This document shows positions 47,610-58,838 of a DNA stretch of 64,000 nucleotides, piece by piece. The stretch spans positions 1 to 64,000 of the forward strand of contig NJFT01000061.1 in NCBI GenBank assembly GCA_002221725.1, written 5' to 3'. The notes under the pieces are model-generated. The model was not told where the DNA came from, did not search any database, and saw only the letters and a list, made by a program, of their open reading frames with translations. The stretch comes from Scedosporium boydii (lineage: Eukaryota > Ascomycota > Sordariomycetes > Microascales > Microascaceae). Within the stretch, counting starts at the first letter, position 1. Every line of letters starts with the position of its first letter. The position numbers were made by a program, and so were the translations under genes.

Positions 47610-49215
47610 AAAAAAGATGGAGAAAAGTGCGGAATTAAAGGCCAGGCATGGGGTGAGAGGTGACGGGGTGATGGGCGGCGACCAACGTGGAATCATGAAC
47701 CAATTGCCAAGAAGGAAGCTAGGCATTGATGAGAGGTATTCGTGCGCCGCTGGATCGCGAATGCGAATTGCGAGTTTTACGGCTTCTCAAGGGGAAAATA
47801 GAGTCCAGCAACTAAAACAGAGACTGGATGTGTGCAATTGATGGTGAGTACTCATCAGTCATACGAAATACGTCTGGTGTATGTTGGGACAAGGGATAAA
47901 CCATGTGCCTGCGAGGGAGGTATGATCCTTCTTGGCTCGCCCATGACGACTGAGGAACTGACGACGTAAATTACGATCTTTACGACTGTAGGAGAAAATG
48001 AACCAGTGGTAGAGTACTTATTAGGCAGTGGTGCTCCTCATCATCGGAGGCTCTAATACAAGTAGTCGCCATCACCCGTGATTCACAGCCAACCCATTGC
48101 AACTAGAAAAAACTGTCTGCCTTAAGGCTATTTACAGAAGGGACCAGCGCTGAAGGCAGGCAGCAGAAGAACCACAGAGCCAGCCAGCAGCGACTTGATA
48201 GCGCAGGCAACAGAGCAGCGCATGCGGAATTGGACAGATCAACGATCCAATTGATTGATTGATCCTATCAATCCTCGATCCATCATCATCCAGGCAATCC
48301 ATTCTCAAAGTACTTGTACATGTACCTGTACGTACGTGGAGGCCTTCGTACTGCGCATCGGGTTCAAACAGCCAGTGTTAATGAGACACGGCCTTTGATT
48401 GGCCCTTCTCACGCAGCTTACGCGTATGCCTTCGACACCTTCGACCATTTCCCATTTCCATGCGCTTTCCCCCCCCACAGTGTCCACACTAGGCCCACCA
48501 CCCACCAGAGGCGTCACTCATCATTGATGTCCCCTGCCGATTTCTCTTAATTCCCTTTGGTTGAACCTGCGGTCGTGCGTTGCCTCCGCCCCAACATATA
48601 CCATATACCCGACCCTCATACGCACATCGTCGAACCCAAGGCACTGCCCATCTACGAAACCCTTTCGACGGGAAAATTCCCTCGACCGCTTCGACTTCGA
48701 TCCCGAGCGTCGGAAATCCTAGCCAGCTACACATCACGGCCTATGATCAGCCAGGCACGCTACCATCGACGAACGACCTAACGACTTGAACGAATCACTC
48801 TTGAACTCCTCGACTACTTCATCGATTCTCTTACGGCGGAGAAGGGGGAAGTGCCGAGACGGAATACGGAATACGCTCATTGATATCAGCCGAGTACCCT
48901 AAGCGACGAAGAACGAACTTGGGACAGCGACCAAAGGAAACGAGTGGGATCCTATCCTCTTTTGGCGGCGAATCTTTTCTCCACGAAAACCTTCCAACAC
49001 TCTCCGAATCACTAATTTCCATCGACACTGCCGTCTTACAATTCGATCCGACATCTTTTGGTCGTACTAATCTACGTCCGCCATTCGTTTCCTCCCAGAC
49101 CATCATCGATACAGAATCCCCCCAAAGTTCCCCGCTTGAAATCACATCTTCTCAATTAGCGACCGGGTCTAATCCGTCACCTGGTCCTTCGGGGTCCTCA
49201 ATTCCAACCACAACC

Positions 49216-50710
49216 ATGGCTGACAAGGAGCAGCCTAGCAATGGGCCCCCAGACGGGCAAAGCTTCGACGAAGAATGGGCACGAGATCTCAGGATACGGT
49301 TCGAGTCCCTACTGCGCGACAAGCGCATGAACGAACTCCGGTCATCACATACTCGGCGCTTCGGATCTCCAGGACCTCGAGAGTGCTCCTCGAACGCCAA
49401 CCTTCGGGCGACCGCCTCTAGTTCTTCTGGAAGGCCTTCAACATCCCATGGCCATTCGACACCGCCCTCGTACTCGTCCATCCGACATCTACCCAAAATC
49501 CCTACCCCTCCCAACCAGAATGATCGCGAATCTCAAAAATTTAGGAGTTTGATGATTAGCCTTTCCCTCACCCCGACGAAATACGAGAACCCCGGCCTAC
49601 TGGACGAAGCTTTGCAGATAATTCCCCTCGACAGGATATACGCCGAGGCGGAGGAGGAAACTCAGGTTCTTCAAGCCCAAGCCGCGAGTTTGGGTCAGAG
49701 CAAACCCGAGTGGGGTTACCAAGATTGCGTAATCCGAGCGCTTCTAAGGTACGTTACTGCTTATGATCGAGGATGAATCTTTTTTTTTTCTATCCTCCTG
49801 CCCTCTTGTAAGTGAGTTCATTCCGTCTGACTCGCAAAATCATAGGTGGTTTAAGCGCTCCTTCTTTACCTGGGTGAACAATCCACCCTGTCCCGTATGC
49901 CTCTCGCCAACAATCGCCCATGGCATGGCAGCCCCGACACCAGATGAAAGTGCCTGCGGCGCACTACGAGTCGAGTTGTACCGTTGCTCAGCGGCCGACT
50001 GCGGTGCATTCGAGCGATTTCCCCGATTCGGCGATGTGTGGAGGTTACTTCAAACAAGACGTGGTCGCGTAGGCGAATGGGCCAATTGCTTCAGCATGCT
50101 CTGCAGGGCAGTTGGCGGCCGCGTTCGTTGGGTCTGGAATGCGGAAGATCACGTTTGGACGGAGGTTTATTCCGAGCACCAGCAACGATGGGTCCACGTT
50201 GACCCTGTCGAGGAAATCTGGGACAATCCGAGGCTCTACACCGAAGGTTGGGGCAAGAAGATGTCCTACTGCGTTGCGTTCTCCATCGACGGAGCGGCTG
50301 ATGTCACCCGCCGATACGTACGAAAGACAGAGTACGCTCTCCCGCGCAACCGATGCCCCGAAGAGGTTATGCTTTTCATCATGCAAGAGATCCGCAACAT
50401 TCGCCGCGCCAACATGAGCAAGGATGAGAGGTACCGGCTCCAGAAGGAGGATGCGAAGGAGGACGCTGAGCTGAGGGGCTTTGTCGTTGCTTCCATCGCG
50501 ATGGCCGTTACCAACCTGGTTCCTGGTGGTAGCTCCAACGCGTCTGGTGGCTCTGGCTCTGGCGACGATACGAAGAGACCGGCTGAGCAGCCTGCGCAAG
50601 CGTCTGGCGGAATGGCATGGTTGGCGTCTAGCGAAGACCCGAGGATGAACCACAATCAGTATCCCGGATATCCTCCTCAAGACCCCTCCCAGCGAAGAGA
50701 TCTGCCATGA
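49216..50710 (+). CDS. PNG1: PNG1-like transglutaminase-fold protein, catalytic Cys replaced
   Basis: Exons 49216-49748 and 49846-50710 encode 465 residues. In yeast and animals Png1 is the cytosolic peptide:N-glycanase that removes N-glycans from misfolded glycoproteins for ERAD. The zinc-binding CPVC and CSAADC pairs, the core [30 protein letters not shown] with the catalytic His, and RWVHVDP with the Asp all match. However, active family members have RCGEWANCF, while here the catalytic Cys is Val ([10 protein letters not shown]). The protein is therefore predicted to be acatalytic, as reported for filamentous-fungal PNG1. The first ATG in frame is at 49216; an upstream open frame without an ATG extends back to 48880. 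The N-terminal 150 residues are Ser/Pro-rich and the C terminus adds a Gly/Ser/Pro tail. Confidence 0.9.
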
Positions 50711-53440
50711 GTTGAGCGCTGGGACTGATTTCCCATGCTATCCTCCTCCCAGACACCGCCGCATTACTCGCTGCCAGCCCTCCGATCGAATCCCCCTTCG
50801 AGACCAGCCTCCCACCCAGTTCATTGGTAAACATGACCTCTTAACACTAAAGGTGGGGAATCGATTGGGAACAGGCATCTTTGATGGCCGTTTGCAGTTC
50901 CTACTCCACCGCCAAGGAACTTCACAATTAAATCCGTCGACTGCGACGGTTCGTCCTTTGACACCGGCACACCGATCTTCCAACTGGATCTGACAGAGTA
51001 TACTCGGCTACGCCCTACCTACTACCCTCAACTTCCACCGCCGTGGACGCCGACGCATTTCTCAAACTAGACCTTACCGCCTAATTCTCCCGCGTCATTC
51101 TTCGATCCTCGCGAAGTCGTTGATCAAGGCCCCTCGCAATCGCCTTGGGCGAACTTTCCACAACTCTTCATACAAACCCAAGCGTCGGCAGTCCTCCACT
51201 CCTTCCGACTGCTTCCACGTCTAATTCATTATGCTCTGTCGATCATGGAACCCGCAGTACGGCGATATATAAAATGTATACACCTTAATCTCGCGCTCAT
51301 CTACGGATCTATCCTGCACGCCCTATCAGGACTCGCGCCACTTCACAGCGATCTTTCTTGGCATCTAGCCTTACTTTTTTTTTTCTTTTGTCTCCTTTGC
51401 CTTTTTCTCCTGGGATATACGGTGGTGCGTGTATACGTCATGGCCAGATCCTGGCCTAGCGATTCGGAAACTTATATACCTTTCCTTTGTCAAACTTGGG
51501 GCGGTGGGGGTGAACGAGAAAGAGGCGCGGACATACATGTTACGCGCATTTGGCATATCATTTTGCGGCCAGGCGGAAAAGAGGCCGGGAACCGGCGTTT
51601 CTGGATTATCTTTCTCTTTCTCCGTTTTTGATGTACTCTATCCATCCATTGCTACATTTGTTTTCTTCTTTTCAGTTTTTGTTGGCAAATCAGGCATTTG
51701 ACGATGGGATGCAAATGCAAAATAAGGTGCCTTAGAGAAAAAGGCAACGTTGGGATAACAGGGAAACGGGCGGTGCGCCCTTTTGAAGGACCTCGCGAAG
51801 GTTCCGTTTTGGGAGCCCGAGGTATGGAGCCTACCTTTAGAGCTTGCAATACACTTTTTGTTCTTTTGCAGATAAACTTGAAGCTTTTAGAGTGATCGAT
51901 CAAGTGTTAAATGTCGGGCTGCGCTTCTACGGCAACGGCAGCAGATCGAGTCAAAATACTAAGGCAATGGCTGGACCAAATCTACGGCCCGCGGAGGACA
52001 AAGCGAGGTCCTGATGCTGTACATTGTCATCAAATCGTCCACGGCGCTATCAACGACCCGAAACGGCTTCCACTTACCCTCGTCACCTCCATCCTAATTA
52101 AACATTAACCGTTCCACCTCGAACATCTTGACGACACTTGAACCTTCGCGCCCCGTGCTCTCAAGCCGCTCACTACACTACCTTTGAAAGAGAAAAGTTT
52201 AAGCGAAGAACAGCTATACTAACTGTTTATCAAAAGTGTTGCCAGACGGGGAGAAGAGGGAGATAACTATGGCAATGTTGAATTTTGCCGGCATTTATCG
52301 TGAGATGGGGAGGGGTGGTTGTGGACGGTGGTCCTGCAAAGTCGGCAGTCATTTTTTTCTTCGGAAGTAATGTAGGACCGGTGCAGGAACGATAAGGTTG
52401 TAACGGTTATTTTCATTGTATCATTGTCTATCGGGGAGTAAAGCGTTGAGGGGATGGAACTGGAACTTGGGGGCGGTTAATATCATAGCATTCCGGGCTT
52501 CTGAACGGAGATGACTTGCGTATGCCATAGATTGATATGTTCTATTTATGGGCGGAGGCAGGGTGGGGGAAGATCTGGGTAGTTGGAACCGGTTGGTTTG
52601 GATGGTGTTCTAGGCTTCTTCTTCATCTATCAATTAGATTGTTGGAGGGATCGGGGAATATATTGGCTGTTTTAAGATATCTCCGGGCGGGAGTTGATGT
52701 TGAGACAGCTAGGCCAATGTCAGGCAAGCAACCTGCAACCGTCACACACCCTGTACGATTCATTGATTGGCGTTGTCGCCATCGATTAGTCCGTGAAGAT
52801 TTCCCACCAACCGAGCAAGAAACAGCACGGGTTTATACTGGGATGGGAGTCTATCTGTGAGGATAAGACAACCCGAATTGTTAAGAGAGGCTCTCGTTTT
52901 GAGCAAGAGACCAAGTTGTGAGGCGAAGTTCGGATCCAGCAATACTTCTTGAAGGCCGGCCTGGTCGATTCGACCGCAACTCGGTCCGTCAAGACGAAGT
53001 AAATGGAGTCGGATTGCCAGTCTTCTCACACAATTTGCTGATCCTTCCAAAATCCCGACTCCAGCGGACGAAGTGCGACCAGACAGGAACGAGTCCGTGC
53101 GGGTGCTGTGCAGATTTGTGCTGTTGTGCTTGTGCTTGTGCAGACGCTGGACGCGACCACTTAAAGTGACCACTGCTTCTCGCGTCGAAACGCGCCGCGC
53201 TCGTGCCTCATTTCCAGCCCCCATCAAAGAATAAGAACAGGAACCAACCTAAATAAAACCTCACTCACAAACTGATTTCCCTTTTCAAATATCTGTTCTT
53301 GTCTATTTTAGCACCCAACAAACAGCCAGCCGACTCTACTATCAAATCCACCCCTCAACTCGACAATTCCTAATTCCTCGAAATATCAATCACCCAGCCA
53401 CCACAACTACCACTACTCTCTCACCATCATCACCACCACA
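50711..53440. other. Intergenic region
   Basis: 2.7 kb without a convincing gene. A 128-codon frame at 51245-51631 contains a T-run-encoded Phe stretch and is not supported. The left end includes the PNG1 3' UTR. Bases 53240-53440 form a CA- and CT-rich leader for the next gene. Confidence 0.55.
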
Positions 53441-54207
53441 ATGACTCTGAAGAGGAAGCGATCCATCTCCGAGCTTTCGAGCTCCCCCGTCCGTCCGTCC
53501 AGCTCCTGTTTTACCTCGCCCGCCTCCAGCATCAATTTCTCCTTCAACTCGTTCGCCGGACCCTCATCTCCTACGCCTATGGTTAGGAATCCTGCCCACC
53601 TCAATAGCCGTACCCTCAAACGCTTCCGCGATAACCGCCCATCGGAGGAAGAAGTGCATCGTAAGTCTCCACAGGTGGCCCCCTACTCGTTGTCGGCGTC
53701 GGTTTAAAAATACTCACCGTCTATTCCTCCCCGACAGAGCGCACCCTCGGGCTCTTATACTCGGCCCAGCGACAACAGCAACGAAGTGCCCACCCCTTCG
53801 CGACCACGTCGACTTCCTCCGTTCTGCCCAACGTTCCTGCGTCCCAAGGAAATAACAGCACTTCGGACGCCAATAATAGCGTTAGTGCTCAAAGATCACT
53901 GCATAGTTTCTGGAGGTTACCGTCGGCTCCAACCTCAGTTGCGTCAACTCCCTCGGTGGCCATGGATATGGTGGTTTCGACGACGTGCGACGACTGCGGC
54001 GTCGATTTACCCATGTCTGATGATGGATCTGGTGCGATGGACATCGATGGTTGCAGTCTAACGGTGGCGGACTATACTTGTGCACCTTGCGGGAAGAAGG
54101 TCTGTTCACATTGCTCGGTGACAAATCTAGAGGAGCAGCGGAGGTGTTTGCAGTGCGCGAAAAGAAATGCCTGGGCTGGCGGTGTTGGCTGGGACAGCGT
54201 CTGGTAG
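53441..54207 (+). CDS. Small conserved-looking protein with C-terminal CxxC pairs
   Basis: Exons 53441-53660 and 53738-54207 encode 229 residues. I do not recognise the family. The N terminus is basic and Ser-rich (MTLKRKRSISELSSSPVRPS), with a second basic patch LKRFRDNRPSEEEVH, suggesting a nuclear protein. After a Gln/Ser-rich middle containing LGLLYSAQRQQQRSAHPF come paired cysteines: CDDCGVD, then CAPCGKKVCSHCS and CLQCAKRN, eight Cys in four CxxC pairs that could bind two zincs in a zinc-ribbon or treble-clef way. The 77-base intron has a good GTAAGT donor. It sits between PNG1 and the MEMO1-like gene, tandem with both. A DNA- or protein-binding role is speculation. Confidence 0.7.
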
Positions 54208-54857
54208 TGCGGGCAGGGAATTCTCATGTTTGACGGAGTTTGGAAGGCATGCAATGGCGTTTCACGGGAAGGATTAGAGTATGCATGCTAGGCGTTTTCG
54301 GTTACGGACTGGCTCGTTTGGGAATACGGACGTTGTACTTTTCGCACTCGCATATATTGGAAGAGCTTCCGAGGAAAAATACTCATCTTGCTTGACCTCT
54401 GGTGTCGATGTTTGCGTCCGGAGGATGCCAAAACTGCCCACTGCTAGGCTCTAGGATGGGCATCCAACAGGGATCTAATACTTCAGTGAGGACCAATCAG
54501 TATCTACAGGTGTTTTACACAGATGTTGAGTTAGCTCCAATTACATCAACCTATGAATTAGTCCAGCACCAAAGTGAGCCGATCAACACTACCCCTCCGT
54601 TTGTGACACATGCGGGTGCTCGTCATGCACTGATAACAATAAGTCGTGGATGCGGGGCAGCTCGTCCGTGCTGTCTGCCCGTACCACCTTCCACTGATCC
54701 ACTGAACAGCGGACCTCAGTCCAGCTCCTCTCCTCCCTCCCCCTCCTCAATAACTCCCTTCCTCTCTATTCTAATTACTCGAGTAAGCTACAATATCAAT
54801 CTTAACATACCCATAATCCCTCATAAAGGAGAAATCTCGTGAGATCAGAACACCGCA
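54208..54857. other. Intergenic region
   Basis: A 650-base tandem spacer. It contains a 146-codon frame (54402-54842) with no motif, which overlaps what should be the MEMO1-like promoter, so it is not called. Confidence 0.5.
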
Positions 54858-55975
54858 ATGGCGCAACGAGCTCGTCCAGCAAGTCACGCAAACAGCTGGT
54901 ACAAAGGCAACCCCACCATCCTCTCCGAAGAGCTCGAGGACAACCTCGAAGACGTTCCCAGCTCTATCAATGATAAGGATCTTCCCATTCCCGGCGCCAG
55001 GGTTATAATTGCACCGTATGTGCCTCCCTAAGATCCTGCCATATTTATTCTCCACCAACCCTCGACAAACCCTCATCCCCTCTCGGGAAGCTCTTTGATC
55101 CGACCCACACATAGCACCAAGAGAGCTAACCTGAGCAAAACATCCTCACCCCCAGTCATGCTGGCTACGACTACTCCGGCAAGTGCGCCGCCTGGGCCTA
55201 CAAATGTCTCGATCTAAGCAAAGCGAAACGGGTCTTCGTCCTCGGCCCCTCTCACACATATTACCTCGAGGGCAGCGCCGTGACGACATGCGGCAAGTAC
55301 GAGACGCCCTTCGGCGACCTTACCGTAGACAGGGAGACCTTGGCGCAGATCAAGAAAGATGGCGGCTTCAAGGACATACCCTTTAGGAACGACGTCTCGG
55401 AGCACTCGCTCGAGATGCATCTACCGTATATCTACAAACGGATGGAACAGACATTCTCCTCGCCTGAGGAGTTTCCCGTCATCGTGCCGTTGCTCATTGG
55501 TGATAATAACAAGCAGGAGGAGAAGGAAGTGGGGGAAATCCTCGCGCCTTACCTCGCGGATCCGGAGAATGCCTTCGTCATCAGCTCGGACTTTTGCCAC
55601 TGGGGCCGTCGGTTCGATTACGCCGTGTACTCTCCAACTGCCGAGATAGACCGCCTCGAGCATCTGTCAAGGTCGGATAGGAGGGTTCAGGGGCGGCCTA
55701 TACACGAGACTATCAAAATGCTAGATCAGCTTGCTATGGACGCTATCGAGACAGGCAAGCATGACAGCTTTTTCGATAATCTTAAACAGACGAAGAATAC
55801 GGTCTGCGGAAGGCATCCCATTGGCGTCGTCATGGCGGCGCTGGAGGAGGTTGGTAGGCAGAGGGGGGAGGAGGGCAAGTACAAGTTCAAGTTTGTGCAG
55901 TATCAGCGGAGTGGCCTCGTTGAGGATGTTCACGACTCTAGTGTAAGCTATGGAGCTGCGTATGCGATCGTATGA
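54858..55975 (+). CDS. MEMO1 family protein
   Basis: Exons 54858-55015 and 55156-55975 encode 325 residues. The family (yeast Mho1, human MEMO1) has a dioxygenase-like fold with a metal- or redox-binding pocket and has been tied to cell motility and copper-dependent redox. Diagnostic blocks are PHAGYDYSG at the splice junction with the first pocket His, VFVLGPSHTYYLEG with the second His, HSLEMHLPYI, SSDFCHWG and CGRHPIGVVMAAL with the Cys near the C terminus. The start MAQRARPASHANSWY matches family N termini. The 140-base intron splits PHAGY. In fungi its role is poorly defined. Confidence 0.92.
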
Positions 55976-58838
55976 TGCATCGCCATAGCAAAACTGCACG
56001 CAAGCCTCTTCTTTTTTCCTCTCACATTCCCCGGTTTACCGGCGTATGTTGAAAGCTTGGGGGATTCGGAAACGAGACGTACCCGAGGGCAGCTATGTGG
56101 ATGGATAGAATAGAGATATCGTTTTCACTAGATATCTGAAAGTCCCGGAGTTGTGAGCCCAGCTCTCCCGTCTCTCTGCTTCTCATCTCATTTCTTTTCC
56201 CCCAACAGCCAGTTTCCCACCGTCTCCACATTAAGGAGGATAATGGACGAAACCTCGAGCTTTAATATCCGGCGTGGGGAGCTCATGCTAGGACCCCCGA
56301 GGGCGGCTCGATCTCGGCATATAGGATGGGACAAGTATTATAATCCATGAATTTATACACGGATCCTTTCAGCCGGGTGGACTACATCTCGCATTTTGCC
56401 TTACACATATGAGATCTGACGACGGCGAGAATGCACCATGAAGCAAGCAGAGAAGTAAGGATTCACCAGCTTTCAATGAGAACGAGGACTGCTCCAGGCT
56501 AACAAGCCCCAACCCTACTCGGAAAAAAAAAAAAAAAAAATTCATTAATTGTGAGAGCTCAATTATCTGTCCCGAGCCGGGGTCACAGCAGGTCGATCTC
56601 ACGGGAAGGTGGAGACTAGGGAGTGCTGATGGTAAGATTTGCACGGGCAAGCATTGCAAGACTACACAGGAACAGTCAGGGGGAATGAGAACGGCCGAGT
56701 GTTGGGCCTGACGTTTCCGGGGAAAGAGGGGGAGAAAGAAAGCTCGACATTTTCCCGTCCTTAGAATAATATTGTTACGATCCTGCTTGCGGATGTCGTG
56801 ATGGCTGGGGGCTGAGCGCATCGCAGATGTTGTCTTAGTCGCTAAAGTGTGGCTGGCGCTCTGCGGCTGAGTACAATATTTGAACTAATGTGTGCAGTGT
56901 TGCGTCGTCTTGGAGTCCTGCTTCGTCATGCTCACCCGCAGCTTGGGAAGGCTGTCTGCAACATCTTTAGAGATGACCAAGAGGTGGTGCGTTGTTTAAA
57001 CTCTCGTCGGTCAAGAGTACGAGGGTTACGAGAGAATGGCCTGCGGACTCGGATAAGCATTAACACCTCGTATGTGCTACCTAATAAACTATATTGCTGA
57101 TATTTACGAAGTAGTACGGGGAAAGCTGAATGCAAGTCAGTCCTTTTTCCTCCTATGGTTTCCCTTTTCGTCAGCGAACATCGCAAATATGGGCGAATTA
57201 CGAGCACCGCTGCGCAGCTCATTGCGTCCCCGGCCTCAAGGTTGGGGCTCAAATGGTTCAATTTCTCTCGAGGTTTTGGGAGGATGAAACAAGTACCGCT
57301 GTCCCGCACCCTGTTTTCTCCCTCAAAGTTTCTGAAGCCCGCAATGCATTGGGTCTCTCGTTGCTTGCAGTGTAACCGGAACGATGTGTGTATCACGTTT
57401 CTGAAGCTGGCGAGACAGAGAAGTTACTGCCCGGTCCCAATACTGAACATGAGGCCAATTCAACACGCCTGCGCCAGTACATCATAAACAAGATATTTTC
57501 CATTATCTCGACTCAGTTAATACTTAATAGCTAGGCCTGGTCCCTTCCAGATGCCAGGCAGCATGGGTTTAGCGAGACCAAATCTAGACTGTCAACTTCA
57601 AGTTATATTTCGTCCTTCGAGCTTAATTCTAGGGTATGTACCTGCGTAAGGCCGGCGTACTATTCTTGTACATTGTGAAGTCTCCAGTCTTGAGTGTTGA
57701 TACTCTTTACACAGCTTAATGTTTGCAGTACAAATTAGTATTGATACTCTGAATCCACATCGGCGTCTGCCAGAAACACTGATCGTGGATATCAAATGAC
57801 CACGCACGTACTAATCGTTTAATCCTGAGCCATTCAATTAGGACTTTTATTAAAGTCTATTTAGAGCGTGGCTCAATCGTTGATTCCATTTTGTCTATTG
57901 ATATGAGAAGAGCCTCATTCGATTCTGTCTTAATCGTCGGGTGACGAAGAAATCGAGGAGTACCCTCGTCGGGGACAGTCTTTCTCGGTCACAATTTTGG
58001 CGAAGGTCCTTCGCCCACTTTTTTGTCGCATCTCAGTCAAGCCGACCCCTGGAGACATTTCGATGGACGATCATTCCAGCAGGGGAAGCTGCACGGGTGT
58101 TTCTCGACTCTCCATTGACCGCATTGTGCGCCAGTCCACTGTAACTTTCGAGATCTCAGACCACAATTGACAACTTCGGATTCAGAGCCTGACGCGCGAA
58201 CAGACCGAAGAATCGAAGAATCGATCAATTTGTTTGGCGCCGTGCCATCGTGTAGCTCAATTGTACTTTCAGTCTCGAACGGTACTTGCAGAGTTAGTGC
58301 AGTCAAATCAAGTCTAATTTTGTCAGCCGCCACACCACAGCCTCCTTTTTTTCCTGTGTTTCGATGCAGTGGATGCAGTGTTCGTCCAACGAAAATTCTC
58401 CATTGTAAGATTACGGGGAAGTACACAATTAAGGTACAGTGTAGCCCGACGCCCCGTCAAGCGGAAAGGGTACCTCTGATGTACCTCAGTACTCTTTGTA
58501 GTACCCTCCATCCTAATTACAGTAACATTTAGCGTATTTTCCTTCGCAGTCCTGCACCCTTCTTGGCCAAGGACTCCTGAAAACGGTCGCCGCCACCGCT
58601 GCGTCAAAATCTCACTTCCATCTTCAACATCGTATCCGAATAATTTTATCGTCTTCAGTCTCGAGTCTCGAAATCCCGCCCGTTCCTTTCTCCGCGCTCG
58701 CTCAACCTCATCGATCGTTAGTTCGACGACGATAACGATAACCCGCGACTTCCTGCGCGGCATCCTGCCTGTCTTTCAGGAAGGCGTCCCCTTAATCCAG
58801 CCTCGGAGCGCTGAGACGCAGAACTTCCATTAGCAAAC
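55976..58838. other. Intergenic region
   Basis: 2.9 kb without a convincing gene. An A run of 18 lies near 56522-56540 and a TACGAAGTA copy at 57105-57113. Frames up to 154 codons overlap and show no motif. The right end should be the syntaxin promoter. Confidence 0.55.

Larger units (their letters stand above)
42059..49215. other. Seven-kb gene-free region with repeated short motifs
   Basis: No frame here looks coding: overlapping frames of up to 147 codons occur on both strands, with no motif, no good start context and no splice-linked partners. Features are an A run at 45659-45668, a G run at 47594-47609 and four exact TACGAAGTA or TACTTCGTA copies (44181, 44529, 44831, 47572). The right-hand part, 48300-49215, should include the PNG1 promoter and leader. 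Non-coding RNA is possible. Confidence 0.55.

Noticed and set aside
43000..49000. CRISPR array or prokaryotic-type element
   Set aside because: No regularly spaced repeats, and the window is eukaryotic with spliceosomal introns.
48880..49215. N-terminal extension of PNG1 upstream of 49216
   Set aside because: The open frame continues back but has no in-frame ATG, and the Met of MADKEQ has a good context.
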